Both the position numbers and the translations under genes were made by a program. DNA of 64,000 bases, from the NCBI GenBank assembly GCA_963759055.1, contig CAVWYD010000014.1, positions 1-64,000 of the forward strand, read 5' to 3'. Source of the DNA: Thiosocius sp963759055 (GTDB taxonomy: Bacteria; Pseudomonadota; Gammaproteobacteria; Chromatiales; Chromatiaceae). The stretch's first letter is position 1; the number at the start of each line of letters is the position of its first letter. Under the pieces are notes generated by a model that ran no database searches, was not told the DNA's origin, and worked only from the letters and a program-made list of their open reading frames with translations. Shown piece by piece: positions 27,701 to 36,961 of this stretch.

Positions 27701-28449
27701 CGCCATGCTCGATCAAATCATCGCCGAAGGCTGGCTCAAGGCGAAGGCGGTGGTCGGCATCTTCCCGGCCAACGCGGTTGGCGACGATGTCGAGCTGTAC
27801 ACGGACGAGGCGCGCACAGATGTGCGCATGACGCTGCATTTCCTGCGCAAGCAGGGAAAACAGCCGAGCGGTCGCTACAACGACTGTCTGGCCGATTTCG
27901 TGGCGCCCGAGAGATTCGGGCAAGCCCGATTACATCGGTGGCTTTGCCTGCACCGCGGGCATCGGCATAGACGACAAGGTCGCCGAGTTCGAGGCCGACC
28001 ACGACGATTACAGTTCGCTGATGCTCAAGGCCCTTGCTGACCGCCTGGCCGAGGCCCTGGCCGAGTGGCTGCACCACGAGGTGCGTACCGGGATCTGGGG
28101 CTATGCCGCGGACGAAGACCTGAGCAACGAGGACCTGGTCGCCGAGCGCTACCAGGGAATCCGCCCCGCCATGGGTTATCCGGCCTCGCCGGATCACAGC
28201 GAAAAAGACCTGCTATGGGAGCTCCTGGATGCCGAGGCCAATACCGGCATCTGGCTGACCGAATCCAAGGCGATGGTGCCAACCGCCGCGGTCAGCGGGC
28301 TTTATTTCTCGCATCCCGAGTCACGCTATTTCGCGGTGGGCAAGCTCAACCGGGACCAGGTCGAGGACTATGCGGTTCGCAAGGGCATGGAGCTTGCCCG
28401 GGTCGAAAAATGGCTGGGGCCGAATCTGGCCTACGATCCTGATTCCTGA
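24745..28449 (+). CDS. metH: Cobalamin-dependent methionine synthase (three frameshifts)
   Basis: Methylates homocysteine with methyltetrahydrofolate through methylcobalamin. About 1234 residues, the normal size. Modules in order: homocysteine domain (about 10-330) with zinc Cys in SLNCALGP and GGCCG; pterin domain (about 350-600, NVGERANITGS); cap and B12 domain (about 640-890) with the lower-ligand motif DVHDIGKNI; SAM-binding activation domain (about 900-1230, GIRPAMGYPASPDHSEK). Extra bases near 26288 (GCCGGAAGAC), 26728 (CTCGGAGC) and 27912 (CGAGAGATTC) break the frame; all else is conserved, so they look like sequence errors. ATG 24745 aligns with the family; a TTG at 24727 is the alternative. 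Confidence 0.93.
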
Positions 28450-28690
28450 AACCTGACGCTCCCCGGTCTGCCATGGGGTGGCGGCCGCCATGCCGCCCCC
28501 TCAGTGCGTCTGCACGACCCTGAAACAGTTCCAGCATCGATCCCTTCCCAGGTTGCGCCCGGGATCAGCCCTTTGCCCTCAATATTCAGCGGAATCAGGC
28601 GCTAACTTCGTATGGGAGAGATGGAGTCCAGGGTTTTGGAATGGCTGCAAATGCCTTGAAAAAACGGGTGACGAGCGTTCGGCGGGTGGC

Positions 28691-31600
28691 ATGTCTGTTC
28701 CTGCTGAACGTCGCCGCTACACGCGTTATGAGATCAAGCTGCAGGGCCGGATCGGTCCCGTGGACGGGCGTCATTGCGAGTGTCTGGTCCGCGATTATTG
28801 CAGTGGAGGGATGCTTTTGCAGCAGTCGCGGGCCGAGACCGGTGAGGAGCAGGCCACCTATCAGCCCGGTCAGCAGCTGCAACTCAGGGTAGACCTTTTG
28901 ACCGCCAAGGGCCCCCGTGCCGTGCGCGTGGGCGGCAGCGTGGCCTGGGCCGGGGTTGAATACCTGGGTCTTTCTTTCGCAAAGTCCTCGGATATGATCG
29001 TCGAGGCCCTGCAGCTCCACGATCGCCTCGCGCGCGGGGATACGGCGGAACAGCGGGCCCAAGCTGCCTTAAGCAAGACACGCGGACTGGCCAGGCTGCG
29101 TCAGTTTGCCCAGGGCGCGTTGCCTGCACTGCTGCGGGACCTCCTGGTCAAGGCCGGGGAAGACCTGCTGGAAGTGGCAGATGTCGTCACATCCGACAGC
29201 GAACGGCAGCAGATTTACGGCGACATCAATGCGATCGACAAGGCACGTGAGGGTGACTCCCTGACCCGCGCGGTCCTGTCCGCGGCGTTCGACAGCAAGG
29301 CCGGCGCAGAGGAAGGCCCGGAACCGGCCGGCGGCGAACTCAGCCTGGTCGATCCCGACGATTTCGAGCGTTGGCTGGAGGCATCCAGGGTCGCGAACCT
29401 GCTGGACAGGCGTTTCGGCGAGCGGCTGGGCGCTATAGCTTCGCGTCTTGCCGGGATGGATGGATCGGCGCCCTCGGGTTCACTCACCGTGCCCTTTGAG
29501 CCCAAGCACTTCACCGTCCCGCTCAAGGATCTGGCCAAGGAGATCGAGCTCAGCGCGATCGCGCGCAAGGCGCTGTTCGATCGGGCCAACGCATTGTTCG
29601 CCGAAAAGCTGACTGAATTTTACAGTGGGGTCGACGATGTCCTGGACGCGGTTGGCGCCCCGGCCGCCAGGCGGGAAAACCGCCTCAAGGCGCCGCGCCC
29701 CGTTCGGGCCGGTGGCAACCACACGCCTGACCAGGCCGATGACGAGGTGCAGACGACGGATGCGGTCGAGCAGGCTGCAGCCGAAGCGGGTCTGGGCGCG
29801 GACACGCGCACGGCCGGGCCGGCATTGACCCAGGGCTATATCACTGCCCACGGGCACGGAGGGGCCGTCGCGCTGGATCCGGTGCTGGTAGAGCAAATGG
29901 GCAGACGCGAGGCCAAGCACCGTGAGAGCCTGGCGCAAGAGCTGATGAGCTATGTCAGCGAAGCGCCGAACATGACCGAGAGTATGGCTGGTTGGATGCA
30001 GATGCTGAGCGCCCCCCTGGCCCGCGAGGCGGCTGCCGATCATCAGTTCTTTCAGAACAAGCAGCATCCGCTGCGCGAGATCGTCGATGGATTGGGGCAC
30101 CTGCAGTTGTTCCGTGCCAGACCGGATATGCATTCCAGCGAGGACCCCATCCGCGAGCAGGTCTCGGAGATCTTGCGACCGATCGGTGAGGGTGAGACAG
30201 ACCCCGAGGTGCTGCGCTCCATCGCCCAGACGCTGGGCGAACTGAGCAGTGGCCAGAGCCGGCTGTATCAACGCAACGTCGAACGTGTGGTGGAGGCGAG
30301 TGAAGGGCGGGACCGCGTGCGCCGTGCGCGTAGCGAGGTGTCAACCGAGATCCGGCGCCGTTACGCAGGACGCCAGGTGCCCGAGGTGGTTCCACAGTTG
30401 CTGGAAGTAGGTTGGCGTGCAGTTCTCGAGCTCGCCGCGATCAACGCATTCGAGGGTGACACCGCCTATGCCATCTACCTCGGGCTGCTCGACAGTGTGG
30501 TTGCGCTCCTGGGCGGCGAGGCGTTCGAACCGGAACCCTTCGAGCCGGACGCCGCTCGCCTTATCGATCGTGTTGAGAAGGAACTGGGCTCCGTGGCCTT
30601 TGATCCGTTTCGACGAGACGCTGTCGAGACCCGCCTGCGGAAAGAACTGACGAATCCGGAGGTGGCCGGGGTAGAACTGGTCTCCATGTCCCTCCCGGAG
30701 GATGAGGCTGAAGACAGGGCCGCAGACGCCTGCCCGGAGGAGGTCAGCGAGACTGTCTGGGCCAGCCTGCTACAGCGCTGCGCCGAGATCGAGGTCGGTG
30801 CCCGCGTCTTTCTGCTGGGTGAAGACGATGGCAACAGGGAACTGCGTGTCGCCTGGATCCGTGTTGACCGCGAGGTCTTTGTGCTGGTCGATCACCGCGG
30901 GCTCAGGGCGCGTTATCTACAGTTGGCCGAGCTGGCTCGGGGTCTGCACGAGAAACGGATCGCGATCGAGCAGCCGGATGGGCGGCCGCTGAGTGATCGT
31001 GCGGTCGACTCTATCCTGGTGCGAATGGAGGAACGCCTGGCCCATCAAGCCAACCATGATGCACTAACCGGGCTGATCAACCGGCAGCAGTTCCATTCCG
31101 CTGTGCAAAAGGCGCTGGACACGCCCGCCCGGTCCGGCGACCCCGGTGTGCTGCTGTTGCTGGACATCGATCAGTTCCGCCTGGTCAACGATGTCCGCGG
31201 CTACGAGACCGGCGACCGCCTGCTGGTCGCAGTCGCCAAGTTGCTGGAGGGCGTGACGGGGGCCAAGGTGCTCGGGCACATGGGCGGCGACCGCTTTGCC
31301 CTGATGTTGCCCGATATCGGGTTGGCCGATGGCGACCAGCGTGCGCAGGAAATATGCGGGCTGTTGCGCGAGATTCCCTTCGACTGGTTGGGGCAGGCGA
31401 TCTCACTGAGCAGCTCGATCGGGGTGGTGGGCATGGGGATCGGGCATGAAGGTATGGGCGATCTGTTGCAGGCCGCTGACGATGCCCTGGCGGCGGCCAA
31501 GGCCGCCGGCGGCGACCGTGTCTACGTGTACGACGAGGAGGACCCTGAGATCACGCGCCGCAAGGAGTCGGTGCACTGGGTCGTACAGGTGGACGAGGCG

Positions 31601-32344
31601 CTGGATCGTGGCCACCTGCGTCTGCGTTGCCAGCCGATCGTACCGGTAAAACCGGGCAGTGGTCTGCAACCGCACTACGAGGTGCTGCTCGGGGTTCACA
31701 ACGCCACCTCTGAGCCCCTGCCGATCGCCGAGTTCATCGATGCTGCCGAGCGATACAATCGCATGCGCGCAGTCGATCGCTGGGTTGCCCGGACCGCGAT
31801 GGAGTGGATCGCCGCACACCGGGATCAGATGCCTTTGCTGCACGGATTCGCGGTCAACCTGTCGGGCCAGACCGCCAGCGACCCCAGCTTCGTCGACTTC
31901 GTGCGTGAGCAGTTCCAACACACCGGCATCGATCCTGCCTGGCTGAGTTTCGAGGTGACCGAGACCGCGGCCGTCTCCGATCTCTCCAGCAGTGCGGGGA
32001 TCATCCAGGACCTGAAATCCATGGGGTGCAAGATTGCGCTGGACGATTTTGGCAGCGGTCTGGCCTCCTATTCCTACCTGAAGGAGCTGCCGGTCGACTG
32101 GCTCAAGATCGACGGTGTCTTCGTGCGCAAGATCGCCGAGAGCCGCGAGGACCTTGCGGTGGTCAAGTCGATCAACGAGATCGGCCAATTTCTCGGCAAG
32201 CAGACCATCGCCGAGTACGTCGCGGACGACAAGATACTGCGCCTGATACGCGCGATCGGCGTGGACTATGCGCAGGGGTTCGGTATCTCGCCACCTCTTT
32301 TTATGGACGAACTCGTGCAGACCATCGAGGCAGCTACAGGCTGA
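28691..32344 (+). CDS. PilZ-DUF1631-GGDEF-EAL multidomain c-di-GMP-type regulator
   Basis: 1217 residues with no transmembrane segment. An N-terminal PilZ-like domain (about 5-105, RRRYTRYEIKLQGRI) is followed by a long helical DUF1631 region (about 110-760), a GGDEF domain (about 785-950) and an EAL domain (about 970-1215). The GGDEF signature is MGGDRF, so the catalytic Glu is replaced. The EAL signature is EVLLG, lacking the usual Arg, while FEVTET, DDFGSG, LKIDG and YAQGF remain. It may therefore be a degenerate binding or allosteric protein rather than a cyclase; phosphodiesterase activity is uncertain. The frame is open from 28478, but the ATG at 28691 begins the PilZ domain. It is convergent with hupE. 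Confidence 0.85.
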   Translation: MSVPAERRRYTRYEIKLQGRIGPVDGRHCECLVRDYCSGGMLLQQSRAETGEEQATYQPGQQLQLRVDLLTAKGPRAVRVGGSVAWAGVEYLGLSFAKSSDMIVEALQLHDRLARGDTAEQRAQAALSKTRGLARLRQFAQGALPALLRDLLVKAGEDLLEVADVVTSDSERQQIYGDINAIDKAREGDSLTRAVLSAAFDSKAGAEEGPEPAGGELSLVDPDDFERWLEASRVANLLDRRFGERLGAIASRLAGMDGSAPSGSLTVPFEPKHFTVPLKDLAKEIELSAIARKALFDRANALFAEKLTEFYSGVDDVLDAVGAPAARRENRLKAPRPVRAGGNHTPDQADDEVQTTDAVEQAAAEAGLGADTRTAGPALTQGYITAHGHGGAVALDPVLVEQMGRREAKHRESLAQELMSYVSEAPNMTESMAGWMQMLSAPLAREAAADHQFFQNKQHPLREIVDGLGHLQLFRARPDMHSSEDPIREQVSEILRPIGEGETDPEVLRSIAQTLGELSSGQSRLYQRNVERVVEASEGRDRVRRARSEVSTEIRRRYAGRQVPEVVPQLLEVGWRAVLELAAINAFEGDTAYAIYLGLLDSVVALLGGEAFEPEPFEPDAARLIDRVEKELGSVAFDPFRRDAVETRLRKELTNPEVAGVELVSMSLPEDEAEDRAADACPEEVSETVWASLLQRCAEIEVGARVFLLGEDDGNRELRVAWIRVDREVFVLVDHRGLRARYLQLAELARGLHEKRIAIEQPDGRPLSDRAVDSILVRMEERLAHQANHDALTGLINRQQFHSAVQKALDTPARSGDPGVLLLLDIDQFRLVNDVRGYETGDRLLVAVAKLLEGVTGAKVLGHMGGDRFALMLPDIGLADGDQRAQEICGLLREIPFDWLGQAISLSSSIGVVGMGIGHEGMGDLLQAADDALAAAKAAGGDRVYVYDEEDPEITRRKESVHWVVQVDEALDRGHLRLRCQPIVPVKPGSGLQPHYEVLLGVHNATSEPLPIAEFIDAAERYNRMRAVDRWVARTAMEWIAAHRDQMPLLHGFAVNLSGQTASDPSFVDFVREQFQHTGIDPAWLSFEVTETAAVSDLSSSAGIIQDLKSMGCKIALDDFGSGLASYSYLKELPVDWLKIDGVFVRKIAESREDLAVVKSINEIGQFLGKQTIAEYVADDKILRLIRAIGVDYAQGFGISPPLFMDELVQTIEAATG

Positions 32345-33477
32345 GTCGCTCCCAGGTCCAGTAAAGGCCGACGGCCGCGATCAGCAGTGAACCCGGGACG
32401 ACGATCCGCTGGCGGTAATAGGTTTTTTTGCCGAACCACAGGCCGACTGCCAGGAAGGCCAGGGCCACCACGGCAAGCTGCCCGCCCTCGACGCCAAGGT
32501 TGAAACTGATCAGCGCAGTGAAAAAGGCGTCATCCGGCATCCCGAAATCGGCCAGCATGCTCGCGAATCCGAGCCCGTGAAGCAGGCCGAACGCGAACAC
32601 CAGTACGAGGCGACTCTTGTGCAGGCGCCGGTGCCAGACATTTTCGATACCGACATAGGCGATCGACAGCGCGATCAGCGGCTCGACGACCCGTGCGGGC
32701 AGCTCGATCAGGCCGGTCATCGCCATCGCCAGCGTGATCGAGTGGGCGATGGTGAACATGGTGATCTGCCACAGCAGAGGACGCATCCGGGTGCTGAACA
32801 GGAACAGCCCAACGACGAACAGAATGTGATCCGCCCCCTTGGGGATGATGTGGTCGAAGCCGGCGGCGCCGTACTCTGCGACCACGTCGATGAACCCGGG
32901 GGGGCTGAATACCTCGGTGAGTGAGAAGGGCTCGCTGGTCCTGTCGTCGCGGATCCACTGCCAGGGCGACCAGTGCCACTGCTCGTTTGCCTCGTCGACC
33001 TGACGCACCCGCACCGCGTTGTCGCCGAAGGCGGCGGGGTAATACCAGCTCAGCGCCTTTGTGTCGGCCGGGATGTCGCCCTCCAGCACGAATCAGGCTG
33101 ATCCTGGGGACCTTGGTGTAACCCGGTACCGGGATATCCACTTCGGTGATCCGTGCCTCACTCAATCGGCCGTCGAGACGCAGTTCGATGGCGTCGAGCA
33201 TCGCGCGGCGAAAAGGCTCGAATGCCTCTGCCAGGGCCGGCGCCTCGAGCTCGCGCAGGCGATCGTATTCCTCCGAGGTGGGGGCCTGGGTGGTGTCCTT
33301 GTAGCGGGCATTGATCCCGGTAAGCAGGGCCTCGATGCTGGCACGGATCTCGATCCGGTAGCGTCCCTCGCTGTAGACGCTGATCTCCACCAGGGCCGGT
33401 TTGACGATGTCGGCCACGCTTGGAGCGGAGGCCAGGGAAAGCAACAGGAGCAGCGTGAATCGTAATGGAATAAACAT
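32334..33477 (-). CDS. HupE/UreJ-family membrane protein with large N-terminal extracytoplasmic domain (one frameshift)
   Basis: About 380 residues after bridging one extra base near 33090. A signal peptide (TLLLLLSLASAPSVA), an extracytoplasmic domain (about 25-210), and then six or so transmembrane helices with FDHIIPKGADHILFVVGLFLF, HSITLA and FGLLHGLGFASML. The His-rich helices match HupE/UreJ, proposed metal (nickel or cobalt) permeases. No hydrogenase or urease genes are nearby, so the cargo is open. It ends 11 bp inside the convergent EAL gene and is divergent from soxB. Confidence 0.8.
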
Positions 33478-33701
33478 CTTGTGCTAGCGTCTTAGGGGGA
33501 TCGGCAGGATACGGACAACGCCCGGATTTCGCTATGTGTCGGCGCAAGCGCGTTGTTTTTGTGGGTAGAGCCGGGGTGGCAGCATTGGTACACTGCTGCG
33601 CCTGCCCGATCAGTTCCAGCCCGCGGCATTGCTTGCTGTGGCCGGCCTGAAGGCATTCTGCCAAACCCAAAAACCGAATCAAAATCTACGAGAACAGCAA
33701 A

Positions 33702-35610
33702 ATGGCAAAGATTGACCGTCGTGACTTCCTCAAGGTGATGGGACTCGGGGCAGCTGCAACTGCGGCACCTTTCCTGTCGGGCAGGGCCTTCAGCGGCAGC
33801 AAGATGCCCGAAGGATTCTACGACCTTCCGATGAAGGGGAATGTGCGCCTGCTGCATATCACCGATGTGCATGGGCAACTCAAGCCTGTGTACTTCCGTG
33901 AGCCCAACGTCAACCTGGGCGTAGGCGATGCCTACGGCCGGCCGCCACACCTGGTTGGCAAGAAACTGCTGGATGCGATGGGGATCAAGCCCGCGACGCC
34001 GGAGTCCTATGCCTACACCTATCTCGATTTCGATGCAGCGGCGATGAAATACGGACGGACCGGTGGTTTTGCGCACGTGAAGACCCTGCTGGACAGGCTG
34101 CGCGAGCAGGCCGGCGGGCGAGACAAGACTCTGACCCTGGATGGCGGCGACCTGTGGCAGGGCTCGGGCACCTCACTGTGGACCCGCGGGGTGGACATGG
34201 TCGAGGCCTCCAATATCCTCGGTCTCGACGTGATGGTCGGTCACTGGGAGTTCACGTACCGTGAGGACGAGGTGCTTTCCAATGTGGCCCTGTTCAAGGG
34301 TGACTTCATCGGCCAGAACGTGCGCGTCAAGCCGGATTCGCTGTTCGGTGACGAGTACCCGGCCCTGGTCGAGAAGTACGACGGTCGCGGCCTGTTCGAC
34401 GAAGACACCGGTCATGCCTTCCAGCCTTACGTGATCAAGGAGATCAACGGTGCGCGCATCGCGGTCGTTGGCCAGGCCTTCCCGCGTACCGCGAATGCCA
34501 ACCCACAGGAGTTCTTCCCAGACTGGTCGTTCGGCCTGCGCGAAGACGACATGATCACCCTGGTTCAGAAGATTCGCGAAGAGGAAAAGCCCGATGCGGT
34601 GGTTCTGTTGTCACACAACGGCATGGACGTGGACATCAAGATGGCCGAGCGCGTCCCAGGCCTGAACGCGGTGTTCGGCGGACATACCCACGATGGTATC
34701 CCGCAGCCGATCAAGGTCAAGAACGTCGAAGGTCACGAATGCTGGGTGACCAATGCCGGCTCCAACGGCAAATATGTCGGCGTGATGGACTTCGATATCC
34801 AGAACGGCGAACTCAAGGGTATGGAGTACAGGATGTTGCCGGTCGATCACCGAGTGGCTGCCGGCCGACAAGGAGATGCAGGCCTACATCGACCAGATGC
34901 GCCAGACCAAGTACGACGAGAAGATCGTCGAGTCACGCCGCAGCGATCTGTTCTTCAACAAGTCGCGCCTGGGCAAGACCTACGAGGAAATCCTGTCGGA
35001 GAAACTGGCCATCGCCGACCGCCTGCTGTATCGCCGCGGCAACTTCATGGGTACCTGGGACCAGGTGCTGTGCAACGCCCTGCGGCATGAATACGATGCC
35101 GATATCGCATTGTCCGCCGGTGTGCGCTGGGGCACCTCCACGCTGAAGGGCGACTGGATCACCATGGAAGACGTGATGACCCAGTGCTCGATGACCTACG
35201 CCGAGACCTATGTCGCCGAGATGACCGGTTCAGACATCGTCAACATGCTCGAGAGCGTCGCGGACAACCTGTTCGACCCGGACCCCTACCTGCAGTCCGG
35301 TGGGGACATGGTGCGGGTGGGTGGACTCGATTACACCATCGATCCGTCAAAGAGCCTCGGACATCGCATTACCGAGGTGCGCCTGGACAACGGCCATGTC
35401 ATCGAGGCAGGTACCACATACAAGGTCGCTGGCTGGGCAACGGTCAACCGGACGCCCGAAGGTCGTCTGATGTGGGACGTCGTGCGCGATTACATCCTGG
35501 CCAAGAAAGGACCGGACAATGTGCTCAAGCTGCCCAAGATCAACCATCCGAAGCTGGTCAGCGTCAAGGCCAACCCGGGTATCGCGGACTACCCGGGCGA
35601 GTGGAGCTAG
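33702..35610 (+). CDS. soxB: Thiosulfohydrolase SoxB (one frameshift)
   Basis: Periplasmic dimanganese enzyme that releases sulfate from SoxYZ-bound thiosulfate intermediates. A Tat signal (IDRRDFLKVMGLGAAATAAPFL), the 5'-nucleotidase-like metallophosphatase domain (ITDVHGQLKPVYFREPNVNLG, GGDLWQGSGTS, VGHWEFTY, LSHNGMD, GGHTHDG) and the C-terminal substrate domain are present. One extra base near 34850 (GGTCGATCACC) shifts the frame after YRMLPV. About 635 residues in all. No other sox gene is adjacent. A strong hairpin terminator follows 16 bp after the stop. It marks the organism as a thiosulfate oxidiser. Confidence 0.95.
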
Positions 35611-35625
35611 CGGGCAGGCCACTGG

Positions 35626-35657
35626 AAAAAATCCCGCCAGCTTGGCGGGATTTTTTT
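35626..35657. terminator. Bidirectional intrinsic terminator between soxB and tesA
   Basis: A perfect stem (35626-35639 with 35643-35656; core TCCCGCCA) with a 3-nt loop, flanked by an A run on one side and a seven-T run (35651-35657) on the other. It can end both soxB and the convergent tesA transcript. Confidence 0.9.
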
Positions 35658-35682
35658 CGTGCCGGGGGGCGAGATTTACTTC

Positions 35683-36297
35683 TCAATCAGCAGATGGGGC
35701 CAGCCCTGCCCACACGTTGTCCAGAATACGCGGTTGCGCCTCTACCCCGGGGTGGATGCCATCGGCCTGCATGAGCTCGCGTGTTTCGGCCACACCCTCG
35801 AGAAAGAACGGCACGAGTTGAACCTCTTCCTCATTCGCCAAATCCAGGTAGACACGGTGGAACTTTTCACCGTAGACACTGCCATAATTCGCCGGCAGCT
35901 TGATGCCAAGCAGCAGCACGGAAACCCCCGCATCGCGCGCCTTCTCGATCATCATGCGCAGGTTGTGACGGGTGCGTTCAGGGGCGAAACCGCGCAGACC
36001 GTCGTTGGCACCCAGTGCGAGCACCAGTACCGCGGGCGACTCGCGTTGCAGCGCGGCCGGTAGGCGAGAAAGCCCGCCACGCGTGGTGTCTCCGCTGATG
36101 CTTGCGTTGACGACCTGATAGCCGAAGCTTTGCTGCTGCAACCTTTGCTGCAACAGTGCCACCCAGCCGCTTTGTTTGTCGATGCCATAGGCAGCGCTGA
36201 GGCTGTCACCCATAACCAGGATGGTCCCCGAGGCAAGCGAGACGATGGGCGCTATAGAAACGACAATCAAAAAGGCAATGGAAGAAACGACACGCAT
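35683..36297 (-). CDS. tesA: SGNH-type arylesterase/lysophospholipase TesA
   Basis: 204 residues with a signal peptide (AFLIVVSIAPIVSLASG). The SGNH blocks are clear: MGDSLSAAYG (nucleophile Ser), NASISGDTTRGG, LALGANDGLRG and DGIHPG (catalytic Asp/His). TesA is a periplasmic thioesterase, protease and lysophospholipase. It is divergent from ybbA-ybbP as in E. coli, where these proteins work together at the envelope. Its start codon lies inside the 5' end of ybbA, so the promoters overlap coding sequence. Confidence 0.92.
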   Translation of the reverse strand: MRVVSSIAFLIVVSIAPIVSLASGTILVMGDSLSAAYGIDKQSGWVALLQQRLQQQSFGYQVVNASISGDTTRGGLSRLPAALQRESPAVLVLALGANDGLRGFAPERTRHNLRMMIEKARDAGVSVLLLGIKLPANYGSVYGEKFHRVYLDLANEEEVQLVPFFLEGVAETRELMQADGIHPGVEAQPRILDNVWAGLAPSAD

Positions 36298-36961
36298 ATC
36301 AGCCACACAATTGGGTAAACGGGTAAAGACGCCGGACGGCCGGATGCTCGACATACTCTCGGCGATCGACATGCAGGTCAATGCCGGAGAGGCAGTAGCG
36401 ATACTCGGACCCTCGGGTTCCGGTAAGTCCACGCTGCTCGGCCTGCTTGCCGGGTTGGACCAGCCGACCCAGGGCAGAGTTTCGCTGCTCGGACGCGATC
36501 TCGGTGAACTGGACGAAGATGCGCGTGCTGCGCTGCGCGCCGGGCGCGTCGGTTTCGTGTTCCAGTCCTTCCAGCTCCTGCCGGGGATGAGCGCCCTGGA
36601 GAATGTGGCTCTGCCACTGCAGATCAGACGCAAAAGCGGTGCGCGAGCGCAGGCTGAGCTGCTGCTGCGTGAGGTCGGGCTTGGAGAGCGCCTTTCGCAC
36701 CAGCCGCGTCAGCTGTCCGGCGGCGAACAGCAGCGTGTAGCCCTGGCACGCGCCTTCGCCGGCGATCCTGACGTCCTGTTCGCCGACGAACCCACCGGAA
36801 ATCTGGACGCAGACAGCGGGCAGCGCATCATTGAGCTGTTGTTCGGTCTGCGTGACCGGGTTGGCAGCACCCTGCTCCTGGTTACGCATGACCAGGAGGT
36901 CGCGAGACGATGTGACCGGGTCCTGCGGATCAGCGCCGGACGCCTGCAGGATGCGTCATGA
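36278..36961 (+). CDS. ybbA: ABC transporter ATP-binding protein YbbA
   Basis: 227 residues from ATG 36278. Walker A GPSGSGKST, Q-loop VFQSFQLLPGMSALENV, signature LSGGEQQRVALARAF, Walker B LFADEPTGNLD and switch His in LVTHDQE. A LolD/MacB-type ATPase very like E. coli YbbA. The alignment of ISATQLGKRV with the family start puts the start codon at or before 36278, which overlaps the divergent tesA start by 20 bp. It overlaps ybbP by 4 bp (ATGA). Confidence 0.92.
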   Translation: MEETTRISATQLGKRVKTPDGRMLDILSAIDMQVNAGEAVAILGPSGSGKSTLLGLLAGLDQPTQGRVSLLGRDLGELDEDARAALRAGRVGFVFQSFQLLPGMSALENVALPLQIRRKSGARAQAELLLREVGLGERLSHQPRQLSGGEQQRVALARAFAGDPDVLFADEPTGNLDADSGQRIIELLFGLRDRVGSTLLLVTHDQEVARRCDRVLRISAGRLQDAS

